NCBI RefSeq assembly: GCF_050947335.1
Contig: NW_027473318.1
Coordinates: 558,001 to 622,000, forward strand
DNA: 64,000 nt
Source of the DNA: Megachile rotundata
Lineage: Eukaryota; Arthropoda; Insecta; Hymenoptera; Megachilidae
Direction of reading: 5' to 3'
Part shown: positions 29,520 through 45,424 of the stretch, piece by piece
Layout of the letters: the number at the start of each line of letters is the position of its first letter
Numbering within the stretch: position 1 is the stretch's first letter
Made by a program: the position numbers and the translations under genes
The notes under the pieces: generated by a model
Seen by the model: only the letters and a program-made list of their open reading frames with translations
Database searches by the model: none
What the model was told of the DNA's origin: nothing

Positions 29520-30247
29520 TACAATCACCCAAATACAATCATACAATCACAATCATACAATCATAATCATACAATCACAATCATACAATCACAATCATAC
29601 AATCACAATCATACTATCACAATCATACAATCACAATCATACAATCACAATCAGACAATCCCAATCATACAATCACAATCATACAATCACAATCATACAA
29701 TCACAATCATACAATCACAATCATACAATCGCAATCATACAATCACAATCGTACAATCATAATCATGCAATCACAATCATACGATCGCAATCATACAATC
29801 ACAATCATACCATCACAATCATACAATCACAATCATACAATCGCAATCATACAATTACAATCTCCCAAATACAATCTGACAAATACAATCACCCAAATAC
29901 AATCATACAATCACAATCATACAATCATAATCATACAATCACAATCATACAATCACAATCATACAATCACAATCATACTATCACAATCATACAATCACAA
30001 TCATACAATCACAATCAGACAATCCCAATCATACAATCACAATCATACAATCACAATCATACAATCACAATCATACAATCACAATCATACAATCGCAATC
30101 ATACAATCACAATCGTACAATCATAATCATGCAATCACAATCATACGATCGCAATCATACAATCACAATCATACCATCACAATCATACAATCACAATCAT
30201 ACAATCATAATCATACAATTACAATCATACATCACAATCATACAATC
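29520..30247 (+). repeat. 364-bp tandem duplication present in one HOR copy only
   Basis: TGACAAAT near 29,512 and near 29,876, and the ATGCAATC/CGATCG marker at 29,765 and 30,129, are 364 bp (26 x 14) apart, with the same variants between: ATAATC, ATACTATC, CAGAC, CCAATC and GTACAATC. The paralogous HOR at 34,080-37,452 has this module once. No 13-bp unit lies between the two markers, which agrees with the spacing being an exact multiple of 14. Confidence 0.85.
30227..30239 (+). other. Example 13-bp unit (one A lost from the octamer)
   Basis: The unit reads ATACATC plus ACAATC, 13 bp, where the octamer has lost one A of its AA pair. The units before it are hexamer ATAATC, octamer ATACAATT and hexamer ACAATC. 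This local context is shared by almost all 13-bp units in the window, which argues for a single deletion later spread by amplification. Subtypes are ATACGTC, ATACATC plus AGAATC, ATACACC plus AGAATC (near 55,960 and 60,191) and ATTCATC (near 27,725, 56,845 and 61,076). Confidence 0.85.
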
Positions 30248-32039
30248 ACAATCATACAATCGCAATCATACAATCACAATCATACAATCGCAATCATACA
30301 ATTACAATCTCCCAAGTACAATCTCCCAAATACAATCTCCCAGATACAATCATACAATCACAATTATGCAATCACAATCATACAATCGCATTCATACAAT
30401 CGCAATCATACAATCACAATCATACAATCATGATCATACAATCACAATCATACGATCGCAATCATACAATCACAATCATACCATCACAATCATACAATCA
30501 CAATCATACAATCATAATCATACAATTACAATCATACATCACAATCATACAATTACAATCATACATCACAATCATACAATCACAATCATACAATCATAAT
30601 CATACAATTACAATCATACATCACAATCATACAATCACAATCATACAATCGCAATCATACAATCACAATCATACAATCGCAATCATACAATTACAATCTC
30701 CCAAATACAATCTCCCAAATACAATCTCCCAGATACAATCATACAATGACAATCATACAATCACAATCATACAATCATAATCATACAATTACAATCATAC
30801 ATCAGAATCATACAATCACAATCATACAATCGCAATCATACAATCACAATCATACAATCGCAATCATACAATTACAATCTCCCAAATACAATCTCCCGAA
30901 TACAATCTCCCAAATACAATCATACAATAACAATCATACAATCACAATCATACAATCACAATCATACTATCACAATCATACAATCACAATCATACAATCA
31001 CAATCATACAATCACAATCATACAATCACAATCATACAATCACAATCATACATTCAAAATCATGCAATCACAATCATACAATCACAATCATGCAATCACA
31101 ATCATACAATTATAATCATACAATCACAATCATTCAATCACAATCGTACAATCTCAATCGCACAACCACAATCACACAATCACACTCATACAATCACAAT
31201 CATACAATCGCAATCATACAATTACAATATCCCAAATACAATCATAAAATCACAATCATACAATCACAATCATACAATCACAATCATACAATCACAATCA
31301 TACAATCGCATTCATACAATCGCAATCATACAATCACAATCATACAATCGCAATCATACAATTACAATCTCCCAAATACAATCTCCCAAATACAATCACC
31401 CAAATACAATCATACAATCACAATCATACAATCATAATCATACAATCACAATCATACAATTACAATCATACAATCACAATCATACTATCACAATCATACA
31501 ATCACAATCACACAATCACAATCAGACAATCTCAATGATACAATCACAATCATACAATCACAATCATACCATCACAATCATACAATCACAATCATACAAT
31601 CATAATCATACAATTACAATCATACATCACAATCATACAATCACAATCATACAATCGCAATCATACAATCACAATCATACAATCACAATCATACAATCAC
31701 AATCATACAACCACAATCAGACAATCACAATCATACAATCACAATCATACAATCACAATTATGCAATCACAATCATACAATCGCATTCATACAATCGCAA
31801 TCATACAATCACAATCATACAATCATGATCATACAATCACAATCATACGATCGCAATCATACAATCACAATCATACCATCACAATCATACAATCAGAATC
31901 ATACAATCATAATCATACAATTACAATCATACATCACAATCATACAATCACAATCATACAATCGCAATCATACAATCACAATCATACAATCGCAATCATA
32001 CAATCACAATCATACAATCGCAATCATACAATTACAATC

Positions 32040-32089
32040 TCCCAAATACAATCTCCCAAATACAATCTCCCAACTACAATCTCCCAAAT
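32040..32089 (+). other. Four-member CCCAAAT cluster
   Basis: Four successive octamers are TCCCAAAT (32,040), TCCCAAAT (32,054), TCCCAACT (32,068) and TCCCAAAT (32,082). Other clusters have one to three members. The paralog 5,027 bp downstream (37,067-37,116) has the same four, including TCCCAACT. On the - strand this gives four GGG runs separated by 11 bases. Confidence 0.85.
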
Positions 32090-32179
32090 ACAATCATACA
32101 ATCACAATCATACAATCACAATCATACAATCATAATCATACAATTACAATCATACATCACAATCATACAATCACAATCA

Positions 32180-34128
32180 TACAATCGCAATCATACAATC
32201 ACAATCATACAATCGCAATCATACAATTACAATCATACTATCACAATCATACTATCACAATCATACAATCACAATCATACAATCACAATCATACAATCAC
32301 AATTATACAATCACAATCATACAACCACAATCATACAATCGCAATCATACATTCAAAATCATGCAATCACAATCATACAATCACAATCATGCTATCACAA
32401 TCATACAATCAGAATCATACAATCACAATCATTCAATAACAATCGTACAATCACAATCGTTCCATCACAATCGCACAACCACAATCAGACAATCACACTC
32501 ATACAATCACAATCATACAATCACAATCATACAATCACAATCATAGCATCACAATCATACTTTCACAATCATACAATCACAATCATACAATCACAATCAT
32601 ACAATCACAGTCATACAATCACAATCATACAATCACAATCGTACTATCACAATCATACAATCACAATCATACAATCACAATCATACAATCACAATCATAC
32701 AATCATAATCATACAATCACAATCATACAATCACAATCATACAATCACAATCATACAATCACAGTCATACAATCGCAAGCATACAATCACAATCATACAA
32801 TCTCAATCATACAATCACAATCATACAATCATAATCATACAATTACAGTCATACATCACAATCATACAATCACAATCATACAATCACAATCATACAATCG
32901 CAAGCATACAATCACAATCATACAATCTCAATCATACAATCACAATCATACAATCACAATCATACAATCATAATCATACAATTACAATCATACATCACAA
33001 TCATACAATCACAATCATACTTTCACAATCATACTATCACAATCATACAATCACAATCATACAATCACAATCATACAATCGCAATCATACAATTACAATA
33101 TCCCAAATACAATCATACAATCACAATCATACACTCACAATCATACAATCACAATCATACAATCACAATCATACAATCACAATCATACAATCACAATCAT
33201 ACAATCACAGTCATACAATCACAGTCATACTATCACAATCATACAATCACAATCATAGAATCACAATCGTAAATTCACAATCATACAATCACAATCATAC
33301 AATCGCAATCATACAATCACAATCATACAATCGCAATCATACAATTACAATCATACTATCACAATCATACTATCACAATCATACAATCACAATCATACAA
33401 TCACAATCATACAATCACAATTATACAATCACAATCATACAACCACAATCATACAATCGCAATCATACATTCAAAATCATGCAATCACAATCATACAATC
33501 ACAATCATGCTATCACAATCATACAATCAGAATCATACAATCACAATCATTCAATAACAATCGTACAATCACAATCGTTCCATCACAATCGCACAACCAC
33601 AATCAGACAATCACACTCATACAATCACAATCATACAATCACAATCATACAATCACAATCATAGCATCACAATCATACTTTCACAATCATACAATCACAA
33701 TCATACAATCACAATCATACAATCACAGTCATACAATCACAATCATACAATCACAATCGTACTATCACAATCATACAATCACAATCATACAATCACAATC
33801 ATACAATCACAATCATACAATCATAATCATACAATCACAATCATACAATCACAATCATACAATCACAATCATACAATCACAGTCATACAATCGCAAGCAT
33901 ACAATCACAATCATACAATCTCAATCATACAATCACAATCATACAATCATAATCATACAATTACAGTCATACATCACAATCATACAATCACAATCATACA
34001 ATCACAATCATACAATCGCAAGCATACAATCACAATCATACAATCTCAATCATACAATCACAATCATACAATCACAATCATACAATCATAATCATACAAT
34101 TACAATCATACATCACAATCATACAATC
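32180..34128 (+). repeat. 1,118-bp tandem duplication
   Basis: About 32,180-33,010 is repeated at 33,298-34,128, and the ATGCAATC-started frames at 32,361 and 33,479 translate identically, including the unusual CGTTCCATC unit. The distance of 1,118 bp is 80 x 14 minus 2, and two ATACATC 13-bp units (near 32,851 and 32,992) lie in the interval. The sequence between the copies (about 33,010-33,297) holds ATACTTTC, the single ATATCCCAAAT and the ACAGTC doublet/ATAGAATC block. This duplication lies between the two 5-kb HOR copies. Confidence 0.85.
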
Positions 34129-37100
34129 ACAATCATACAATCGCAATCATACAATCACAATCATACAATCGCAATCATACAATTACAATCTCCCAAATAC
34201 AATCTCCCAAATACAATCTCCCAGATACAATCATACAATGACAATCATACAATCACAATCATACAATCATAATCATACAATTACAATCATACATCAGAAT
34301 CATACAATCACAATCATACAATCGCAATCATACAATCACAATCATACAATCGCAATCATACAATTACAATCTCCCAAATACAATCTCCCGAATACAATCC
34401 CCCAAATACAATCATACAATCACAATCATACAATCACAATCATACAATCACAATCATACTATCACAATCATACAATCACAATCATACAATCACAATCATA
34501 CAATCACAATCATACAATCACAATCATACAATCACAATCATACATTCAAAATCATGCAATCACAATCATACAATCACAATCATGCAATCACAATCATACA
34601 ATTATAATCATACAATCACAATCATTCAATCACAATCGTACAATCTCAATCGCACAACCACAATCACACAATCACACTCATACAATCACAATCATACAAT
34701 CACAATCATACAATCGCAATCATACAATTACAATATCCCAAATACAATCATACAATCACAATCATACAATCACAATCATACAATCACAATCATACAATCA
34801 AAATCATACAATCACAATCATACAATCGCATTCATACAATCGCAATCATACAATCACAATCATACAATCGCAATCATACAATTACAATCCCCCAAATACA
34901 ATCTGACAAATACAATCACCCAAATACAATCATACAATCACAATCATACAATCATAATCATACAATCACAATCATACAATCACAATCATACAATCACAAT
35001 CATACTATCACAATCATACAATCACAATCATACAATCACAATCAGACAATCCCAATCATACAATCACAATCATACAATCACAATCATACAATCACAATCA
35101 TACAATCACAATCATACAATCGCAATCATACAATCACAATCGTACAATCATAATCATGCAATCACAATCATACGATCGCAATCATACAATCACAATCATA
35201 CCATCACAATCATACAATCACAATCATACAATCATAATCATACAATTACAATCATACATCACAATCATACAATCACAATCATACAATCGCAATCATACAA
35301 TCACAATCATACAATCGCAATCATACAATTACAATCTCCCAAGTACAATCTCCCAAATACAATCTCCCAGATACAATCATACAATCACAATTATGCAATC
35401 ACAATCATACAATCGCATTCATACAATCGCAATCATACAATCACAATCATACAATCATGATCATACAATCACAATCATACGATCGCAATCATACAATCAC
35501 AATCATACCATCACAATCATACAATCACAATCATACAATCATAATCATACAATTACAATCATACATCACAATCATACAATTACAATCATACATCACAATC
35601 ATACAATCACAATCATACAATCATAATCATACAATTACAATCATACATCACAATCATACAATCACAATCATACAATCGCAATCATACAATCACAATCATA
35701 CAATCGCAATCATACAATTACAATCTCCCAAATACAATCTCCCAAATACAATCTCCCAGATACAATCATACAATGACAATCATACAATCACAATCATACA
35801 ATCATAATCATACAATTACAATCATACATCAGAATCATACAATCACAATCATACAATCGCAATCATACAATCACAATCATACAATCGCAATCATACAATT
35901 ACAATCTCCCAAATACAATCTCCCGAATACAATCTCCCAAATACAATCATACAATAACAATCATACAATCACAATCATACAATCACAATCATACTATCAC
36001 AATCATACAATCACAATCATACAATCACAATCATACAATCACAATCATACAATCACAATCATACAATCACAATCATACATTCAAAATCATGCAATCACAA
36101 TCATACAATCACAATCATGCAATCACAATCATACAATTATAATCATACAATCACAATCATTCAATCACAATCGTACAATCTCAATCGCACAACCACAATC
36201 ACACAATCACACTCATACAATCACAATCATACAATCGCAATCATACAATTACAATATCCCAAATACAATCATAAAATCACAATCATACAATCACAATCAT
36301 ACAATCACAATCATACAATCACAATCATACAATCGCATTCATACAATCGCAATCATACAATCACAATCATACAATCGCAATCATACAATTACAATCTCCC
36401 AAATACAATCTCCCAAATACAATCACCCAAATACAATCATACAATCACAATCATACAATCATAATCATACAATCACAATCATACAATTACAATCATACAA
36501 TCACAATCATACTATCACAATCATACAATCACAATCACACAATCACAATCAGACAATCTCAATGATACAATCACAATCATACAATCACAATCATACCATC
36601 ACAATCATACAATCACAATCATACAATCATAATCATACAATTACAATCATACATCACAATCATACAATCACAATCATACAATCGCAATCATACAATCACA
36701 ATCATACAATCACAATCATACAATCACAATCATACAACCACAATCAGACAATCACAATCATACAATCACAATCATACAATCACAATTATGCAATCACAAT
36801 CATACAATCGCATTCATACAATCGCAATCATACAATCACAATCATACAATCATGATCATACAATCACAATCATACGATCGCAATCATACAATCACAATCA
36901 TACCATCACAATCATACAATCAGAATCATACAATCATAATCATACAATTACAATCATACATCACAATCATACAATCACAATCATACAATCGCAATCATAC
37001 AATCACAATCATACAATCGCAATCATACAATCACAATCATACAATCGCAATCATACAATTACAATCTCCCAAATACAATCTCCCAAATACAATCTCCCAA

Positions 37101-37452
37101 CTACAATCTCCCAAATACAATCATACAATCACAATCATACAATCACAATCATACAATCATAATCATACAATTACAATCATACATCACAATCATACAATCA
37201 CAATCATACAATCGCAATCATACAATCACAATCATACAATCGCAATCATACAATTACAATCATACTATCACAATCATACTATCACAATCATACAATCACA
37301 ATCATACAATCACAATCATACAATCACAATTATACAATCACAATCATACAACCACAATCATACAATCGCAATCATACATTCAAAATCATGCAATCACAAT
37401 CATACAATCACAATCATGCTATCACAATCATACAATCAGAATCATACAATCA
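34080..37452 (+). repeat. 5.0-kb HOR, copy 2
   Basis: This is the paralog of 28,690-32,425 without the 364-bp duplication. It ends near 37,452, where the first copy reads CATTCAATAAC and this one goes to ACAGTC and CGCAAGC. Long + frames translate identically to those of copy 1 from 35,156 on. One visible difference is CCCCCAAAT near 34,888, where the first copy has TCCCAAAT near 29,497. Confidence 0.87.
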
Positions 37453-40400
37453 CAGTCATACAATCGCAAGCATACAATCACAATCATACAATCTCAATCA
37501 TACAATCACAATCATACAATCATAATCATACAATTACAGTCATACATCACAATCATACAATCACAATCATACAATCACAATCATACAATCGCAAGCATAC
37601 AATCACAATCATACAATCTCAATCATACAATCACAATCATACAATCACAATCATACAATCATAATCATACAATTACAATCATACATCACAATCATACAAT
37701 CACAATCATACTTTCACAATCATACTATCACAATCATACAATCACAATCATACAATCACAATCATACAATCGCAATCATACAATTACAATATCCCAAATA
37801 CAATCATACAATCACAATCATACACTCACAATCATACAATCACAATCATACAATCACAATCATACAATCACAATCATACAATCACAATCATACAATCACA
37901 GTCATACAATCACAGTCATACTATCACAATCATACAATCACAATCATAGAATCACAATCGTAAATTCACAATCATACAATCACAATCATACAATCACAAT
38001 CATACAATCACAATCATACAATCACAATCATACAATCACAATCATACAATCACATTCATACAATCGCAAGCATACAATCACAATCATACAATCTCAATCA
38101 TACAATCACAATCATACAATCACAATCATACCATCGCATTCATACAATCGCAATCATACAATCACAATCATACAATCGCAATCATACAATTACAATCTCC
38201 CAAATACAATCTCCCAAATACAATCACCCAAATACAATCATACAGTCACAATCATACAATCATAATCATACAATCACAATCATACAATCACAATCATACT
38301 TTCACAATCATACAATCACAATCATACAATCACAAAAATACAATCATAATCATACAATCACAATCATACAATCGCAATCATACAATCACAATCATACAAT
38401 CATAATCATGCAATCACAATCATACGATCGCAATCATACAATCACAATCATACCATCACAATCATACAATCACAATCATACAATCATAATCATACAATTA
38501 CAATCATACATCACAATCATACAATCACAATCATACAATCGCAATCATACAATCACAATCATACAATCGCAATCATACAATCACAATCATACAATCGCAA
38601 TCATACAATTACAATCTCCCAAATACAATCTCCCGAATACAATCTCCCAAATACAATCATACAATCACAATCATACAATCACAATCATACAATCACAATC
38701 ATACTATCACAATCATACAATCACAATCATACAATCACAATCATACAATCACAATCATACAATCACAATCATACAATCACAATCATACATTCAAAATCAT
38801 GCAATCACAATCATACAATCACAATCATGCAATCACAATCATACAATTATAATCATACAATCACAATCATTCAATCACAATCGTACAAACTCAATCGCAC
38901 AACCACAATCACACAATCACACTCATACAATCACAATCATACAATCAGAATCATACAATCGCAATCATACAATTACAATATCCCAAATACAATCATACAA
39001 TCACAATCATACAATCACAATCATACAATCACAATCATACAATCACAATCATACAATCGCATTCATACAATCGCAATCATACAATCACAATCATACCATC
39101 ACAATCATACAATCATAATCATACAATTACAATCATACATCACAATCATACAATCACAATCATACAATCGCAATCATACAATCACAATCATACAATCATA
39201 ATCATACAATTACAATCATACATCACAATCATACAATCACAATCATACAATCGCAATCATACAATCACAATCATACAATCACAATCATACAATCACAATC
39301 ATACAATCACAATCATACAATCACAATCATACAATCACAATCATACAATCACAATCATACAATCACAATCATACAATCACAATCATACAATCACAATCAT
39401 ACAATCACAATCATACAATCGCAATCATACAATCACAATCATACTATCACAATCATACTATCACAATCATACAATCACAATCATACAATCACAATCATAC
39501 AATCACAATCATACAACCACAATCATACAATCGCAATCATACATTCAAAATCATGCAGTCACAATCATACAATCACAATCATGCTATCACAATCATACAA
39601 TCAGAATCATACAATCACAATCATTCAATCACAATCATACAATCACAATCATACAATCACAATCATACAATCACAATCATACAATCACAGTCATACAATC
39701 GCAAGCATACAATCACAATCATACAATCTCAATCATACAATCACAATCATACAATCATAATCATACAATTACAGTCATACATCACAATCATACAATCACA
39801 ATCATACAATCACAATCATACAATCGCAAGCATACAATCACAATCATACAATCTCAATCATACAATCACAATCATACAATCACAATCATACAATCATAAT
39901 CATACAATTACAATCATACATCACAATCATACAATCACAATCATACAATCACAATCATACTTTCACAATGATACTATCACAATCATACAATCACAATCAT
40001 ACAATCACAATCATACAATCACAATCATACAATCGCAATCATACAATTACAATATCCCAAATACAATCATACAATCACAATCATACACTCACAATCATAC
40101 AATCACAATCATACAATCACAATCATACAATCACAATCATACAATCACAGTCATACAATCACAGTCATACTATCACAATCATACAATCACAATCATAGAA
40201 TCACAATCGTAAATTCACAATCATACAATCACAATCATACAATCACAATCATACAATCACAATCATACAATCACAATCATACAATCACAATCATACAATC
40301 ACATTCATACAATCGCAAGCATACAATCACAATCATACAATCTCAATCATACAATCACAATCATACAATCATAATCATACAATTACAATCATACGTCACA

Positions 40401-42199
40401 ATCATACAATCACAATCATACAATCGCAATCATACAATTACAATATCCCAAATACAATCTCCCAAATACAATCATACAATCACAATCATACAATCACAAT
40501 CATACAATCACAATCATACAATCAAAATCATACAATCACAATCATACAATCGCATTCATACAATCGCAATCATACAATCACAATCATACAATCGCAATCA
40601 TACAATTACAATCTCCCAAATACAATCTGACAAATACAATCACCCAAATACAATCATACAATCACAATCATACAATCATAATCATACAATCACAATCATA
40701 CAATCACAATCATACAATCACAATCATACTATCACAATCATACAATCACAATCATACAATCACAATCAGACAATCACAATCATACAATCACAATCATACA
40801 ATCACAATCATACAGTCACAATCATACAATCACAAAAATACAATCATAATCGTACAATCACAATCATACAATCGCAATCATACAATCACAATCATACAAT
40901 CATAATCATGCAATCACAATCATACGATCGCAATCATACAATCACAATCATACCATCACAATCATACAATCACAATCATACAATCATAATCATACAATTA
41001 CAATCATACATCACAATAATACAATCACAATCATACAATCGCAATCATACAATTACAATCTCCCAAATACAATCTCCCAAATACAATCACCCAAATACAA
41101 TCATACAATCACAATCATACAATCATAATCATACAATCACAATCATACAATCACAATCATACTTTCACAATCATACAATCACAATCATACAATCACAAAA
41201 ATACAATCATAATCATACAATCACAATCATACAATCGCAATCATACAATCACAATCGTACAATCATAATCATGCAATCACAATCATACGATCGCAATCAT
41301 ACAATCACAATCATACCATCACAATCATACAATCACAATCATACAATCATAATCATACAATTACAATCATACATCACAATCATACAATCACAATCATACA
41401 ATCGCAATCATACAATCACAATCATACAATCGCAATCATACAATTACAATCTCCCAAATACAATCTCCCAAATACAATCTCCCAGATACAATCATACAAT
41501 GACAATCATACAATCACAATCATACAATCATAATCATACAATTACAATCATACAATCACAATCATACAATCACAATCATACAATCATAATCATACAATCA
41601 CAATCATACAATCACAATCATACAATCACAATCATACCATCACAATCATACAATCACAATCATACAATCATAATCATACAATCACAATCATACAATCACA
41701 ATCATGCAATCACAATCATACAATTATAATCATACAATCACAATCATTCAATCACAATCGTACAATCTCAATCGCACAACCACAATCACACAATCACACT
41801 CATACAATCACAATCATACAATCACAATCATACAATCACAATCATACAATCACAATCATACAATCGCAATCATACAATTACAATATCCAAAATACAATCA
41901 TACAATCACAATCATACAATCACAATCATACAATCACAATCATACAATCACAATCATACAATCACAATCATACAATCGCATTCATACAATCGCAATCATA
42001 CAATCACAATCATACAATCGCAATCATACAATTACAATCTCCCAAATACAATCTGACAAATACTATCACCCAAATACAATCATACAATCACAATCATACA
42101 ATCATAATCATACAATCACAATCATACAATCACAATCATACAATCACAATCATACTATCACAATCATACAATCACAATCATACAATCACAATCAGACAA
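37453..42199 (+). repeat. Mixed family B segment, 37.5-42.2 kb
   Basis: This is a mosaic of family B modules. It has CGCAAGC/ATACATC modules to about 37.7 kb, the ACAGTC doublet/ATAGAATC block near 37.9, a CGATCG-marked module near 38.41 that recurs at 44.50 kb (offset 6,090 bp), a near-pure consensus run at about 39,253-39,420, the ATGCTATC/CAGAATC block near 39,580 and a second ATAGAATC block near 40,195. The CGATCG modules at 40,908 and 41,271 form a 363-bp tandem pair (26 x 14 minus 1, with one 13-bp unit near 41,010). Only satellite is present. Confidence 0.75.
39253..39420 (+). repeat. Homogeneous consensus run
   Basis: About twelve consecutive units match the consensus without visible substitutions, between a GCAATC unit near 39,253 and another near 39,420. 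This is one of the longest variant-free runs I noticed. Similar runs of about eleven units are at 9,651-9,812 and 22,415-22,575, which are paralogous to each other. Such runs may be newly expanded, or a place where an assembler had no marker to set copy number. Confidence 0.75.
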
Positions 42200-44455
42200 T
42201 CACAATCATACAATCACAATCATACAATCACAATCATACAATCACAATCATACAATCACAAAAATACAATCATAATCATACAATCACAATCATACAATCG
42301 CAATCATACAATCACAATCATACAATCATAATCATGCAATCACAATCATACGATCGCAATCATACAATCACAATCATACCATCACAATCATACAATCACA
42401 ATCATACAATCATAATCATACAATTACAATCATACATCACAATCATACAATCACAATCATACAATCGCAATCATACAATCACAATCATACAATCACAATC
42501 ATACAATCACAATCATACAACCACAATCAGACAATCACAATCATACAATCACAATCATACAATCACAATTATGCAATCACAATCATACAATCGCATTCAT
42601 ACAATCGCAATCATACAATCACAATCATACAATCATGATCATACAATCACAATCATACGATCGCAATCATACAATCACAATCATACCATCACAATCATAC
42701 AATCACAATCATACAATCATAATCATACAATTACAATCATACATCACAATCATACAATTACAATCATACATCACAATCATACAATCACAATCATACAATC
42801 ATAATCATACAATTACAATCATACATCACAATCATACAATCACAATCATACAATCGCAATCATACAATCACAATCATACAATCGCAATCATACAATTACA
42901 ATCTCCCAAATACAATCTCCCAAATACAATCTCCCAGATACAATCATACAATGACAATCATACAATCACAATCATACAATCATAATCATACAATCACAAT
43001 CATACAATCACAATCATACTTTCACAATCATACAATCACAATCATACAATCACAAAAATACAATCATAATCATACAATCACAATCATACAATCGCAATCA
43101 TACAATCACAATCATACAATCATAATCATGCAATCACAATCATACGATCGCAATCATACAATCACAATCATACCATCACAATCATACAATCACAATCATA
43201 CAATCATAATCATACAATTACAATCATACATCACAATCATACAATCACAATCATACAATCGCAATCATACAATCACAATCATACAATCGCAATCATACAA
43301 TCACAATCATACAATCGCAATCATACAATTACAATCTCCCAAATACAATCTCCCGAATACAATCTCCCAAATACAATCATACAATCACAATCATACAATC
43401 ACAATCATACAATCACAATCATACTATCACAATCATACAATCACAATCATACAATCACAATCATACAATCACAATCATACAATTATAATCATACAATCAC
43501 AATCATTCAATCACAATCGTACAATCTCAATCGCACAACCACAATCACACAATCACACTCATACAATCACAATCATACAATCACAATCATACAATCGCAA
43601 TCATACAATTACAATATCCCAAATACAATCATACAATCACAATCATACAATCACAATCATACAATCACAATCATACAATCACAATCATACAATCGCATTC
43701 ATACAATCGCAATCATACAATCACAATCATACAATCGCAATCATACAATTACAATCTCCCAAATACAATCTGACAAATACAATCACCCAAATACAATCAT
43801 GCAATCACAATCATACAATCATAATCATACAATCACAATCATACTTTCACAATCATACTATCACAATCATACAATCACAATCATACAATCACAATCATAC
43901 AATCACAATCATACAATCACAATCATACAATCGCAATCATACAATTACAATATCCCAAATACAATCATACAATCACAATCATACACTCACAATCATACAA
44001 TCACAATCATACAATCACAATCATACAATCACAATCATACAATCACAATCATACAATCACAATCATACAATCACAATCATACAATCACAGTCATACAATC
44101 ACAGTCATACTATCAGAATCATACAATCACAATCATAGAATCACAATCGTAAATTCACAATCATACAATCACAATCATACAATCACAATCATACAATCAC
44201 AATCATACAATCACAATCATACAATCACATTCATACAATCGCAAGCATACAATCACAATCATACAATCTCAATCATACAATCACAATCATACAATCATAA
44301 TCATACATTTACAATCATACGTCACAATCATACAATCACAATCATACAATCGCAATCATACAATTACAATATCCCAAATACAATCTCCCAAATACAATCA
44401 TACAATCACAATCATACAATCACAATCATACAATCACAATCATACAATCACAATC
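42200..44455 (+). repeat. 3,224-bp HOR, copy 1
   Basis: Repeated at about 45,425-47,680 with an offset of 3,224 bp; the frames at 42,635, 42,951 and 43,799 translate identically at 45,859, 46,175 and 47,023. Ten 13-bp units lie between 42,951 and 46,175, and 3,224 is 231 x 14 minus 10. Shared odd variants are ATACATTT near 44,305 and CAGAATC inside the ACAGTC-doublet block near 44,115. The segment contains the ATGATC unit near 42,630, which creates TGATCA. Confidence 0.86.
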
Positions 44456-45424
44456 ATACAATCGCAATCATACAATCACAATCATACAATCATAATCATG
44501 CAATCACAATCATACGATCGCAATCATACAATCACAATCATACCATCACAATCATACAATCACAATCATACAATCATAATCATACAATTACAATCATACA
44601 TCACAATCATACAATCACAATCATACAATCGCAATCATACAATCACAATCATACAATCGCAATCATACAATCACAATCATACAATCGCAATCATACAATT
44701 ACAATCTCCCAAATACAATCTCCCGAATACAATCTCCCAAATACAATCATACAATCACAATCATACAATCACAATCATACAATCACAATCATACTATCAC
44801 AATCATACAATCACAATCATACAATCACAATCATACAATCACAATCATACAATCACAAAAATACAATCATAATCATACAATCACAATCATACAATCGCAA
44901 TCATACAATCACAATCATACAATCATAATCATGCAATCACAATCATACGATCGCAATCATACAATCACAATCATACCATCACAATCATACAATCACAATC
45001 ATACAATCATAATCATACAATTACAATCATACATCACAATCATACAATCACAATCATACAATCGCAATCATACAATCACAATCATACAATCACAATCATA
45101 CAATCACAATCATACAACCACAATCAGACAATCACAATCATACAATCACAATCATACAATCACAATTATGCAATCACAATCATACAATCGCATTCATACA
45201 ATCGCAATCATACAATCACAATCATACAATCATGATCATACAATCACAATCATACGATCGCAATCATACAATCACAATCATACCATCACAATCATACAAT
45301 CACAATCATACAATCATAATCATACAATTACAATCATACATCACAATCATACAATTACAATCATACATCACAATCATACAATCACAATCATACAATCACA
45401 ATCATACAATCACAATCATACTAT
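44456..45424 (+). repeat. Linker between the 3.2-kb HOR copies
   Basis: This stretch carries the CGATCG module at 44,498, which copies 38,408 at an offset of 6,090 bp, a TCCCAAAT/TCCCGAAT/TCCCAAAT cluster near 44.71 kb, and most of the first copy of the 627-bp tandem duplication (from about 44,850). It holds only satellite. Confidence 0.75.

Larger units (their letters stand above)
28690..32425 (+). repeat. 5.0-kb HOR, copy 1
   Basis: The segment matches 34,080-37,452. The offset is 5,391 bp up to about 29,520 and 5,027 bp from about 29,884. The 364-bp change is a 26-unit tandem duplication that only this copy has. The frames at 30,129, 30,430, 30,746, 31,090, 31,761 and 31,825 translate identically at +5,027. 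Thirteen 13-bp units lie between 30,129 and 35,156, and 5,027 is 360 x 14 minus 13. The order includes all CCCAAAT cluster types and a four-member cluster at 32,040. Confidence 0.88.
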
